Assembly: GCA_963823045.1 (NCBI GenBank)
Contig: CAWGKA010000005.1
Location: 183,917 to 247,916, forward strand
DNA from: JADLGL01 sp963823045
GTDB lineage: Bacteria > Pseudomonadota > Alphaproteobacteria > Rhizobiales > Kaistiaceae
Direction of reading: 5' to 3'
DNA: 64,000 nucleotides
Shown piece by piece: positions 8,783 through 17,369 of this stretch; the stretch's first letter is position 1, and each line of letters opens with the position of its first letter. Position numbers and translations under genes: made by a program. The notes beneath the pieces were generated by a model. It saw nothing but the letters and a program-made list of their open reading frames with translations. It was not told where the DNA came from and ran no database searches.

Positions 8783-9094
8783 ATGACCGAACCGACCGAC
8801 ATGCTCTCTCGCCTCGACGATCTCGGTAAGCGGATCGATCAGCGCGTGGAGGAACTCAAGGCGAAGGGGGAGTTCTCCGACGTACATAATGTGCTCGCCA
8901 CCGGTCTGAGGGCCGCCCATGCCAAGCTCAGAAACACGGTCGGATCGGCTGCCGCCGACACGACGCGTCTCCAATGGAAGGGCCTTCGCGACGAACTGGT
9001 GAGGGACTACAATTCCTTCGTCGACCGCGTCGGCAGCTTCGTCGAACATCTCGACACCGACACCATGAAGAAGGGCCTGGAGAACAAGTCCTAG
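8783..9094 (+). CDS. small helical cytoplasmic protein of unknown function
   Basis: 103 residues from MTEPTDMLSR with GGAG at a good distance upstream. It lacks a signal peptide or membrane segment. It is rich in charged residues with heptad-like hydrophobics (LDDLGKRIDQRVEELK, LVRDYNSFVDRVGSFVEHL), so it is probably mostly helical and possibly a coiled coil. No family recognised. It is convergent with the anti-sigma gene, 3 bp apart. Confidence 0.6.
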   Translation: MTEPTDMLSRLDDLGKRIDQRVEELKAKGEFSDVHNVLATGLRAAHAKLRNTVGSAAADTTRLQWKGLRDELVRDYNSFVDRVGSFVEHLDTDTMKKGLENKS

Positions 9095-9097
9095 CGC

Positions 9098-9847
9098 CTA
9101 TTCAAGCTGGTCGTAGACAGTCCGGCAAATGCTGAGGAGACGATCGCGGTCGGGTGGCCCGGACAGGACATATCCGATGGACCCGTCCATCCAGTAATAC
9201 GCCCCGGCATCCGCCGCCGACGCATAGCGGAACGACGTTGACCGGTCCTCGGTGGAATGAGCGATGAGGAGCGTGTAGCGGACGCCGGCCTCGTCCTCAT
9301 ACATCAGCATCGCTGCCGGTTGGCCATCCTGCGGCACAACGCGGCCGCCCAGAAGCGAGAGCCCGTCGGCGGACAGATCGGGCGGCGTGATGGCGAAATC
9401 GAGCCGGTTCGACAGCCAGGCGACAAGGTGAACTTCGTCGGCGACGGTGACTTCGATCGGGTGGCGAATCTCGGCGCTGTAGACCTCGTGCGCCGACAAG
9501 CCGATCGAAGCGAGGTCCCGTTCCTGCGCTGTGGTGCCCTCGCCCCAAACGAGGAAGCCGCCGGTGAAGCCGAGCGCGATACCGGCGACGGCTGCTGCCA
9601 TAGGCCAGACCCTCCGCCGTCTTGGCGTCAAGGCATTTAGCAGACTAGACGGAACCGTTTCATCGGCGATCGGATCGAGCACGCCCTTGAGAATGATCGC
9701 CTGCTCCTGCCATGTCTCGACCCGGTGCCGTGCCTCGTCATTGTTCGCGAGCCAGGCGGCGACCGCATCCATCCGATCCGGATCGAGGCGGCCGTCGGCA
9801 TAAGCGACGAGGTCAGCCTCCGAGATCTCTGATTGCGGGTCACTCAT
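9098..9847 (-). CDS. anti-sigma factor (membrane-anchored)
   Basis: 249 residues. The cytoplasmic N-terminal zinc-finger-like region (about 10-60, EADLVAYADGRLDP, typical of ChrR/RskA-type anti-sigma domains) lacks the usual HxxxCxxC. A single membrane segment follows (about 83-103, WPMAAAVAGIALGFTGGFLV), then a periplasmic beta-rich domain. The ATG overlaps the sigma factor stop codon (ATGA), the normal arrangement for an ECF sigma factor and its cognate inhibitor. It would hold the sigma factor at the membrane until an envelope signal releases it. The signal is unknown. Confidence 0.85.
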   Translation of the reverse strand: MSDPQSEISEADLVAYADGRLDPDRMDAVAAWLANNDEARHRVETWQEQAIILKGVLDPIADETVPSSLLNALTPRRRRVWPMAAAVAGIALGFTGGFLVWGEGTTAQERDLASIGLSAHEVYSAEIRHPIEVTVADEVHLVAWLSNRLDFAITPPDLSADGLSLLGGRVVPQDGQPAAMLMYEDEAGVRYTLLIAHSTEDRSTSFRYASAADAGAYYWMDGSIGYVLSGPPDRDRLLSICRTVYDQLE

Positions 9848-10332
9848 TTGACTCTCCTGATTGGCACCACCGGAGCGCCTTCGAGGCGGCCGGCAAGCTG
9901 ATCCCTGGCGCGGGAAAGACGCGACATCACCGTTCCCACCGGAACGTCGAGGATCTCGGCGGCCTCGCGATAGCTGAAGCCCTCGACGGTGACGAGCAGC
10001 AACACCTCGCGATGTTCGCCTGCCAGCGCTTCGAGCGCGCGAACGATGCCAATCCGCGCCGCGGGATCGACACCGCTATCAGGCGGATCATCGAGAGCGA
10101 CGACAAACGGGCCGCGGCGTTCACGGCGGGCCTGGGAACGCGCCATATTGACCAGGATGGCGAACATCCAGCCGCCGAGATTGCCGCCGGCAAACTGTCT
10201 CTCCTTCGACAGCGCCATCACCACGGTGTCCTGGACAAGATCGTCGGCGAGCGAAACGCTTCCCATCAGCCCTCGGGCGTAGCGCCTCAGGGCCGGCAGA
10301 AACTTCACCATCTCGCGGCGATCAACGGCCAC
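9844..10332 (-). CDS. ECF (sigma-70 family group IV) RNA polymerase sigma factor
   Basis: About 162 residues. Region 2 runs from FLPALRRYARGL through SLADDLVQDTVVMAL to GGWMFAILVNMARSQ. Region 4 includes HREVLLLVTVEGFSYREAAE and PVGTVMSRLSRARDQL. The start is taken as GTG at 10332; ATG at 10311 is the alternative and costs seven residues. It is coupled to the anti-sigma gene and follows the PF03640-type gene by about 80 bp, so the three likely form one operon read from the ECF-type promoter at 10872-10899, which implies autoregulation. Confidence 0.9.
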   Translation of the reverse strand: MAVDRREMVKFLPALRRYARGLMGSVSLADDLVQDTVVMALSKERQFAGGNLGGWMFAILVNMARSQARRERRGPFVVALDDPPDSGVDPAARIGIVRALEALAGEHREVLLLVTVEGFSYREAAEILDVPVGTVMSRLSRARDQLAGRLEGAPVVPIRRVK

Positions 10333-10414
10333 TATCAGTGCCCCGCTCGGCCGACGGCGGCGATGCGCGGCCGTCGGCCCGTTTGGTGTGCGCCATGCGC
10401 CGGAAGGACCAGCG

Positions 10415-10819
10415 TTACATCGGCACTTCGGTGATGACGACGTGCCAGACGCCGCCGACGCCGTCGCCGGTGGTCTGACCGGCCTCGGTGTCATTCTTCC
10501 AGTAGTAGAGCGGCTGGCCCTTATAGGCCCACATCGGCTGGTCATCGTTGCGCTGGACGATGGTCCAATCGGCATCGGCCATGGCGGCGTTGTCGCCGAC
10601 ATAGAAGGGCGGCCAGTTCACGGCGCAGTTGCCATAGCAGTTGCTGACGCCCGGGCCGTCGGCGTCATAGGTGTAGAGCGTCAGGCCGTTCGGGCCGGTG
10701 AGGATGGTGCCCTGATCGGTCTGATAGGTCATTGCCGGACCCATCTCCTGGGCGAAGGCGGCGGTGGCAAAGACAACCACGACCGCGGCGGCGAAGGTTC
10801 GTAACGTGCGAGGGAGCAT
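10415..10819 (-). CDS. secreted protein with two PF03640-type (COG4315) repeats
   Basis: 134 residues from MLPRTLRTFA, preceded by GGAGGAGG. After a signal peptide ending near AFAQ come two copies of the lipoprotein_15 repeat: GPNGLTLYTYDAD followed by CYGNCAVNWPPF, and KGQPLYYWKNDTEAGQTTG followed by VGGVWHVV. The YxxD, C..C and W-P-P residues are conserved in the family, whose function is unknown. There is no lipobox cysteine, so it is probably free in the periplasm. Being first in the ECF operon suggests it is part of the sigma factor's response. Confidence 0.85.
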   Translation of the reverse strand: MLPRTLRTFAAAVVVVFATAAFAQEMGPAMTYQTDQGTILTGPNGLTLYTYDADGPGVSNCYGNCAVNWPPFYVGDNAAMADADWTIVQRNDDQPMWAYKGQPLYYWKNDTEAGQTTGDGVGGVWHVVITEVPM

Positions 10820-10871
10820 GTTGGGTATTCCTCCTCCGAGATGAGACGGCGGAATGCCGCCTCCACCCAAC

Positions 10872-10899
10872 AAGACGCCTGAACGGTGGCGACTATTCC
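10872..10899 (-). promoter_or_regulatory. ECF sigma-type promoter
   Basis: On the minus strand GGAATA (10899-10894) is followed after 16 bases by CGTCTT (10877-10872), the classic ECF -35/-10 pair. It points at the secreted repeat gene that starts 53 bp downstream and heads the sigma/anti-sigma operon. Autoregulation by that sigma factor is inferred from position. Confidence 0.6.
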
Positions 10900-11040
10900 A
10901 CGACACACGGGGATGTGATCGACGTCGCGCCGATGTGACCCTGCGTTGTGCAACTGCTCATTCAACAGGCAGCGCTAAGCCAAGGATTCCTTAGAGTTTT
11001 TGTGCGAAACGCAACCCAATAGGTTGCGAGGCGGGGCTTC

Positions 11041-14000
11041 ATGGCATTTGGCGGGTATCCAGCTCGGCGCTTCATCGGTGCCGCCGCGGCGATCTTCGCG
11101 GCTGCGCTGGCGACGGCGCTGCCCGCGGCCGCGCAAACGACCGTGGCTGCAGAGGCCGCCGCGGCGGTTCAGGGCAACCTCAATATCGTCTGGCTGCTCG
11201 TTGCCGCGGCCCTGGTGCTGATGATGCAGGCCGGCTTCACGCTGCTCGAAGCCGGGCTCGTTCGTTCAAAGAACTCGATCAATGTCGCACTGAAGAACCT
11301 GATGGACCTCGCCGCCTCGGTTTTGGCGTTCGCGGTTATCGGTTTCACGCTCGCCTTTGGCCGCGACAGCGGCTTCCTCGTCGGCTTCGACAGCTCAACA
11401 TTCCTGCTCGGAGGCCTCACCGCCTGGACCGCCGCCTTCTTTGTCTTCCAGGTGATGTTCTGCGGCACGTCGGCGACGATCATCTCAGGCGCCGTCGCCG
11501 AACGCATGAAGCTTTCGACCTATATCGTCATCTCCTTCATCATGGCCGGGCTGATCTATCCGGTGTTCGCCCACTGGGCCTGGGGCACGGCGATCTTCGA
11601 CAATCAATCGGCGTTCCTCGCCAAGGCGGGGTTCGTCGATTTCGCCGGGTCGACGGTGGTGCATTCCACGGGCGCCTGGGTGGCCCTCGCCATATGCGTC
11701 GTCATGGGCGCCCGCATCGGCAAGTTCGGCCCCGATGGCAAGCCGGTTCGCATCCAAGGCCATTCGCCTGTCCTCGCCGTCGCCGGCGTCTTCCTCCTGT
11801 TCTTCGGGTGGATCGGCTTCAATGGCGGTTCGACGACCACCGGCACGCCGGCTATCGCGCACATCATTGCCAACACCGTGCTTGCGGCGGCGACGGGCGC
11901 GCTCGCCGGCTTCCTGCTCGGCCGCAGATACACCGGCTTCGTCGCGCCAGAGCACGCGATGTCGGGCATGATCGGCGGCCTTGTCGCCATCACCGCCGGC
12001 TGCAACGTGCTCGAACCGCATGGCGCGCTGCTCATCGGGGCGCTCGGTGGAACTCGCCGCCATCTGGGGCAACCGCTTCATCGAGCACCGGCTCAAGGTC
12101 GACGACGCTATTGGAGCGATCGGCGTCCACGGCGTCGCCGGCGTCGTCGGCACGATCGGCCTGGCGCTGTTCGCGCCGGTGGCGAATTTGCCGCTCGGCA
12201 ATCGCTTCGATCAACTGGTCATCCAGGGGACTGGTGTCGCCATCAATTTCGTCTGGGCGTTCGGCCTCGGCTATGTGCTGAGCCGGCTCTACAATCGCTT
12301 CTTCGGCCTTCGCGTTTCCGCCGAAGCCGAGCGCCGCGGCCTCAATGACGCTGAACATGGGTCCCGCCTCGGCGTCGGGCATGTCGAAGAGGCAATGGCC
12401 TCGCTGGTCGGCGGTCGTGCCGACCTTTCCAAGCGACTGCCGGTCGAGCCCGGCGACGAGGCCGAAATCCTCACCACCCATTTCAATGCTCTGATGGACC
12501 GCGTCGAAGCAGACGAACGGGCCCGCGCTCTGCAGACCGACGCGCAACGCTCGGCGGAGGAGGCGGAACGTCTGACCGCGCTCTCCAACGCTGCATTCGA
12601 GTCGATCATCGTGGTCGTCGGCGGACGCATCGTCGACGGCAACCAGGCGACGTCGAGCATGCTGTCGGTGCCGATCGAGGAATTGAAAGGCCAGCGCCTC
12701 GAAACGCTGATGCCCTATGAGGATTGGCCCGCGATCACCAACACTTTCACCAGCGAGCAATCGGAGCCGTTCGAGACGACTGTGAGCCACCGCCGCGGCA
12801 ACCAGGTGCCGGTCGAGGTACGCGGCCGGCAGATCGTTTTCCGCGGAACCGAAACACTGGTGCTCGCGCTCCGCGACATGCGTGAGCGGCGGCATGCCGA
12901 AGCGCGGATTCGCCATCTCGCGATGCATGACCCGCTGACGGACCTGCCCAACCGCACCGTCTTCCAGGAGCGGCTCGCCAACGCGCTCGACGTCAACGGC
13001 CGCACCGGCATCGGCGTCGCACTCTTCCTCGTCGACCTCGATCACTTCAAGGACGTCAACGACATCCATGGCCACCCTGTCGGCGACAAGGTGATCATGG
13101 CAGCGGCACAGCGCCTGTCGGAGTCGGTCCGCGCCACCGATACCGTGGCGCGTCTCGGCGGCGATGAATTCGCCGTTATCCAGACCGGCTTCAGTTTCTC
13201 CAATCAGGTCACCGATCTTGCCGGACGCATCGTCAAGGCGCTCGCTGCGCCGATCTCGCTGGGCGACGGCATGCAGATCCGTTGCGGCGCCAGCGTCGGT
13301 GTCGCCATCTGCTCGCATGGCGGCGGCGACGTGGAACAGATCATCTCGCAGGCGGACGCTGCGCTCTACCGCTCGAAGGGCAATGGACGCAGCACATTCC
13401 GCATTTTCGAGCCGGGCATGGACGCCGCCATCCGCAAGCGGCAATCGCTGCAGGCCGACCTCGCAGACGCTGTCGAAAAAGCCTCCTTCGCGCTTCACTT
13501 CCAGCCCCAGGCGGACGTCCCTTCCGGCGAGATCCGCGGCTATGAGGCCTTGCTGCGCTGGCAGCACCCCGACAAGGGCATGATCAGCCCGGCCGACTTC
13601 ATTCCCATCGCCGAGGAAACCGGCCTCATCCTGCCGCTCGGCCGCTGGGTGATCCACGAGGCGTGCAAGGTTGCCAAGCACTGGACAGGCAGCGAGCGCG
13701 TCGCCGTCAATGTCAGCCCCATCCAGTTCCGCGACCGCAACTTCGTCGGTATCGTCATCGACGCCCTGGAAGAGAGCGGGCTGGAGCCGCACCGGCTCGA
13801 ACTCGAAGTCACCGAGAGCGTGCTCATCGATGACGACCACCGCGCCCTCACCATGCTGCGTCAGTTGAAGGCGCTGGGCGCCAGCCTTGCGCTCGACGAC
13901 TTCGGCACCGGCTACGCCTCGCTCAGCTATCTGCGCCGCTTCCCGTTCGACCGCGTCAAGATCGACCGCTCCTTCATCCAGGACGCGGTGACGTCTGAAG

Positions 14001-14293
14001 GCTCGCTGGCAATCATCCGCGCCATCGTCGATCTGGCGAAGTCTCTCGATATGAAGATCATTGCCGAAGGCGTTGAAACGGAAGCGCAGATGGCGCTCGT
14101 CCGCGAGGAGGAATGCGACGAGGTACAGGGCTTCCTGATCGGCCGGCCGGAACCCTGGACCGACCCCACGCCCCTGCGGGCGCAGAAGGAACGGGATCGT
14201 CTGGTGTCCCTGCTGCGCGATGCGGCGGGCGAACTGCGCGCCGCCGACGGTATGGCGGACAACGCCGTGGCACGGGCCCGCAAGGAAGCCTGA
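11041..14293 (+). pseudogene. Amt ammonium transporter - PAS - GGDEF - EAL fusion, frameshifted
   Basis: The first frame (11041 to about 12050) encodes a signal peptide and an Amt/Rh channel with LLEAGLVRSKNS and the first pore histidine (H208 in VVHSTGAW). The second frame (about 12047-14293) resumes with ELAAIWGNRFIE and the second pore histidine (IGVHGVAGVVG). A HAMP-like helix, a PAS domain (FESIIVVVGGRIVDGNQ), GGDEF (RLGGDEFAVI) and EAL (YEALLRW, EVTESVLI, LDDFGTGYASLSYL) follow. If joined it is an ammonium-sensing cyclic-di-GMP synthase/phosphodiesterase of about 1080 residues. A few residues around GALGG/VELAA seem to be missing as well as the frame, so a small deletion at about 12045-12053 is more likely than a single-base change. 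Both signalling motifs are intact. Confidence 0.8.
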
Positions 14294-14385
14294 GGCCGCA
14301 ACCGCTGCCGTAATGGACGGCAGCCCCGCTCAATAAAGAAGCACCTGCGCTGTCGCCGCCCCGTCACGTCAGGTGGCGCGTCGAG

Positions 14386-14401
14386 TGGCACACGCCCTGC
14401 A
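14386..14401 (+). promoter_or_regulatory. candidate sigma-54 promoter
   Basis: TGGCAC, five bases, then CTGCA: the -24/-12 spacing is exact and only the first T of TTGC differs from the sigma-54 consensus. The predicted transcript start, about 12 bases downstream, falls just before the riboswitch at 14416, a geometry that supports the call. It would place the guanidine operon under nitrogen control. Confidence 0.55.
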
Positions 14402-14415
14402 TCAGAGATCTCGTG

Positions 14416-14525
14416 CAGCGCGTCTAGGGTTCCGGCCAGCACTCCTCTCCCTGCTGGCGCCTGGTCCGAGAGATGCGGATTCGGTTTCGAACCGAATACA
14501 CGGCGGGCCAAAATCCCGGGAGGTC
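14416..14525 (+). promoter_or_regulatory. guanidine-I (ykkC) riboswitch
   Basis: The conserved ykkC segments occur in order: CTAGGGTTCCGG (14424-14435), the hairpin GCCAGC...GCTGGC (14435-14458), CTGGTCCGAGAG (14461-14472), the hairpin ATTCGGT...ACCGAAT (14479-14497), and ACGGCGGG with AAAATCCCGGGAGG (14500-14523). This is the aptamer that binds guanidinium and turns on guanidine export or degradation genes. It directly precedes the guanidine transporter/hydrolase operon, in agreement with that role. Confidence 0.9.
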
Positions 14526-14564
14526 ACTGCACGACGGTTTGCCAACGCGAACCGACCTCCCGGG
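14515..14564 (+). promoter_or_regulatory. riboswitch expression platform (alternative stem)
   Basis: CCCGGGAGGTC at the 3' edge of the aptamer (14515-14525) is perfectly complementary over 11 bases to GACCTCCCGGG at 14554-14564. Pairing would pull the conserved aptamer end out of its fold, so ligand-bound and ligand-free structures exclude each other. The downstream arm ends only 7 bases before GGAG at 14572. No T-run follows, so control may be translational or Rho-linked. Confidence 0.6.
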
Positions 14565-14605
14565 GCCTGTCGGAGAGGCGGCTCGCCATGAACAGGAGAG
14601 CGTCA

Positions 14606-15679
14606 ATGTTCCGCGCCAGAAACGCCGTCGCCGCGCTGACTATCGCCGCTGCGGCCCTCACTTCCGCTTCAACCGTCCAGGCTCAGGGCGAACGCACGAG
14701 CTTCAGCGTGTGCTGGTCGATCTATGCCGGCTGGATGCCATGGGGCTACATTGAAGATTCCGGCATCATGGACAAATGGGCCGACCGATACGGCATCAGC
14801 GTCGATGTCGTGCAGATCAACGACTACATCGAGTCAATCAACCAATACACCGCCGGTCTTTATGACGGCTGCTCCATGACCAACATGGACGCCCTGTCGA
14901 TCCCGGCAGGCGGCGGCGTCGACACCACCGCTCTGATCATCGGCGATTTCTCCAACGGCAATGACGCCATCATCCTGAAGGGTGCCGACGAACTCAGCGA
15001 CATCATCGGGCAGGACGTCAACCTGGTCGAGCTGTCGGTATCCCATTATCTCCTCGCCCGTGCCCTCGATTCGATCGGCGCCAGCGAGCGCGATGTTACT
15101 GTCGTCAACACCTCCGACGCCGACATGATCGCCGCCTATCAGACCTCGCAAGTGACCTCGGTGGTGACCTGGAACCCGCTGGTCTCGTCGATCCTCGAAT
15201 TCCCGGGCGCACATGAGGTGTTCAACTCCAGCCAGATCCCCGGCGAGATCATCGACATCATGATGGTCAACACCGACGTGCTCGCTGCCAATCCGGACTT
15301 CGGCAAGGCGCTGGTCGGCGCCTGGTATGAGGCAATGGCGATCATGTCGTCGGATACGCCGGAAGGCATCGCCGCGCGCGAGGCGATGGCGGCCGCGTCC
15401 GGCACCGACCTTGCCGGCTATGAGGCGCAACTCGCCAGCACGGCGATGTTCTACGCCCCGGCAGAGGCCGTCGACTTCGCCAACAGCGCTCAGCTGCCGA
15501 CGACCATGGATTATGTCAGGAACTTCCTGTTCGACCACGGCATCCTCGGCGTCGCTGCACCGAGCGTCGACTTCGTCGGCATCCAGTTCGCCGACGGTTC
15601 GATCCTCGGCGACCCGAATAACGTCAAGCTCCGCTTCGACCCCACCTTCATGCAGATGGCGGCCGACGGAACGCTATGA
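14606..15679 (+). CDS. ABC transporter substrate-binding protein, probable guanidine binding
   Basis: About 357 residues of the NitT/TauT (type II periplasmic) binding-protein class. The signal peptide runs MFRARNAVAALTIAAAAL to VQAQ. The mature domain opens FSVCWSIYAGWMPWGYIEDS, with INDYIESINQYTAGLYDG and ALSIPAGGGVDTTALI, the pattern found in binding proteins annotated as urea-carboxylase-related or guanidine-linked. Start taken at 14606 because AGGAG lies 7 bases upstream; ATG 14588 is also in frame. Position directly behind a guanidine riboswitch and ahead of a guanidine hydrolase gene makes guanidinium the likely ligand. The aromatic and acidic residues could form a cation site, which is inference. 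Confidence 0.85.
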   Translation: MFRARNAVAALTIAAAALTSASTVQAQGERTSFSVCWSIYAGWMPWGYIEDSGIMDKWADRYGISVDVVQINDYIESINQYTAGLYDGCSMTNMDALSIPAGGGVDTTALIIGDFSNGNDAIILKGADELSDIIGQDVNLVELSVSHYLLARALDSIGASERDVTVVNTSDADMIAAYQTSQVTSVVTWNPLVSSILEFPGAHEVFNSSQIPGEIIDIMMVNTDVLAANPDFGKALVGAWYEAMAIMSSDTPEGIAAREAMAAASGTDLAGYEAQLASTAMFYAPAEAVDFANSAQLPTTMDYVRNFLFDHGILGVAAPSVDFVGIQFADGSILGDPNNVKLRFDPTFMQMAADGTL

Positions 15680-15693
15680 TCAACGTCACGTAA

Positions 15694-16593
15694 GTGGCTG
15701 CGATTGAAACAGAAATGACAGGCGCGGTCGACAACGGGAAAGACAAACCCCGCCGTCGGCCGCGTCGCCATTCGCGACTGGTCAACCGGAAGCCCAGCCG
15801 CGGGGCGAGCCTCATCCTCGGGCTCCTCCCCTTCATCCTCATCATCATCGCCTATGCCTGGGCGAGCGCGAACCGCCTCGCCATCAACCCGTCCGACCCG
15901 ATCCTGCCGTCGCTCAGCGACATGGCGAACGCCTTCTGGTCGATGGCGGCAACGCCGGATGTGCGAACCGGCGACTACCTCTTATGGACCGACACTGCGT
16001 CCAGCATGATCCGCCTGGGCCTCGGCATGGGCATCTCCGCGTTCCTCGCCATCACGCTCGGCATCGGCATCGGTTTCCTCCCGCTCGCGCGTTCGGTGCT
16101 CGCGCCGGTGGTCGCGGCGATCTCCCTCATCCCGCCGCTCGCCGTGCTGCCGATCCTCTTTATTGCCTTCGGCCTCGGCGAGACGGCGAAGGTCGCGCTC
16201 ATCGTTGTCGGCACCGCGCCGGTGATGGTGCGGAGCATCGCCAAGGCCGTCAGCGAGATTCCCGAAGAGCAGATCGTCAAGGCGGAGACACTCGGTGCTT
16301 CGACTTGGCAAATGATCATCCGCATCGCGCTGCCGCAGGCGATGCCGCATCTCATCACCGCGGCGCGGCTCGGTCTCGTACCGGCCTGGATCTTCCTCAT
16401 CTCCGCCGAGGCGATCGCGGCGACAAGCGGCCTCGGCTATCGCATCTTCCTCGTCCGCCGCTATCTGGCGATGAGCATTATCCTGCCCTACGTCGCCTGG
16501 ATCACCCTCATCGCATATCTGCTCGACTATTCGCTGCGGAAGGCGTCGGTGCGGCTGTTCAGCTGGGCGCATCCAAAGGGGGCGGGGCTATGA
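15694..16593 (+). CDS. ABC transporter permease, probable guanidine importer
   Basis: 299 residues, GTG start (the ATG at 15715 is an alternative). After a basic N-terminal tail there are about six membrane helices of the BPD_transp_1 fold. The ATPase-coupling loop is EEQIVKAETLGASTWQMIIR followed by ALPQAMPHLI, an EAA motif. It is the TauC/SsuC type, matching the class of the binding protein 14 bp upstream. Its stop overlaps the ATPase start (ATGA). Inner-membrane channel of the transporter. Confidence 0.88.
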   Translation: MAAIETEMTGAVDNGKDKPRRRPRRHSRLVNRKPSRGASLILGLLPFILIIIAYAWASANRLAINPSDPILPSLSDMANAFWSMAATPDVRTGDYLLWTDTASSMIRLGLGMGISAFLAITLGIGIGFLPLARSVLAPVVAAISLIPPLAVLPILFIAFGLGETAKVALIVVGTAPVMVRSIAKAVSEIPEEQIVKAETLGASTWQMIIRIALPQAMPHLITAARLGLVPAWIFLISAEAIAATSGLGYRIFLVRRYLAMSIILPYVAWITLIAYLLDYSLRKASVRLFSWAHPKGAGL

Positions 16594-17369
16594 GCCGGGT
16601 CTCCGTCGCCAATCTCTTCATGGATTACGACCAGTCACCGGTGTTGGAGCGCATCAATATTGACGTGGCTTCGGGCACCTTCTGCGCCATCGTCGGCGCC
16701 AGCGGCTGCGGCAAGTCCACCTTCCTCCGCCTTCTGCTGAGCCAGGAACTGCCGAGCCGCGGCGATATCCGCATCGACGACGAACCGATCGCGACCGAGC
16801 CGACGCCGGACCGCGGCATCGTCTTCCAGCGCTATTCCGTGTTTCCGCATCTGACGGTGACGGACAATCTCGTCATTGCCGCCGAGTTCACCAGCTCGCC
16901 GCTTCTCGGCCGCAAGTTCTTCGGCGCAAGGCGCGCGGCGCGCGAGGCAGTCGCCGAAACGCTGCGCGATATCGGCCTGTGGGAAGCGCGCAACCGTTAC
17001 CCGGCGCAGCTCTCCGGCGGGATGCAGCAGCGCCTCGCCATCGCCCAGGCCCTGCTGATGAAGCCGAAAGTTCTCCTCCTCGACGAGCCCTTCGGCGCGC
17101 TCGATCCTGGCATCCGTTCCGACATGCACGAGATACTCCTCCGCCTTTGGCGCGAGACGAAGATGACCGTGTTCATGGTGACGCATGACATCCGCGAGGC
17201 CTTCAAGCTCGCCACCCGCGTCCTCGTCTTCGACAAGGTGCGCCACGATCCGGATCACCCGGAAGCCTATGGCGCGACAATCACTTACGACCTTTCGCTC
17301 GATCGCAACCGGCCCGACGAGCGCAAGGTGATCCCGCTACCCGCCGGACTGAATGGGAGGCCGAACTGA
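16590..17369 (+). CDS. ABC transporter ATPase, probable guanidine importer
   Basis: 259 residues with every catalytic element: Walker A GASGCGKST, Q-loop VFQRYSVFPHLTV, signature LSGGMQQRLAIAQAL, Walker B VLLLDEPFGALD and H-switch VTHDI. Between the Q-loop and the signature an inserted helix (LLGRKFFGARRAAREA) lengthens the helical subdomain, a feature of the urea-carboxylase-related subgroup. The start overlaps the permease stop and the stop overlaps the ureohydrolase start (TGATG), so transport and hydrolysis proteins are made in tight coupling. Confidence 0.92.
   Translation: MSRVSVANLFMDYDQSPVLERINIDVASGTFCAIVGASGCGKSTFLRLLLSQELPSRGDIRIDDEPIATEPTPDRGIVFQRYSVFPHLTVTDNLVIAAEFTSSPLLGRKFFGARRAAREAVAETLRDIGLWEARNRYPAQLSGGMQQRLAIAQALLMKPKVLLLDEPFGALDPGIRSDMHEILLRLWRETKMTVFMVTHDIREAFKLATRVLVFDKVRHDPDHPEAYGATITYDLSLDRNRPDERKVIPLPAGLNGRPN

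Noticed and set aside
12032..13840. 602-residue open frame on the minus strand
   Set aside because: Exact antisense of the GGDEF-EAL coding region; open only because of high GC3. The plus-strand protein has strong domain motifs.
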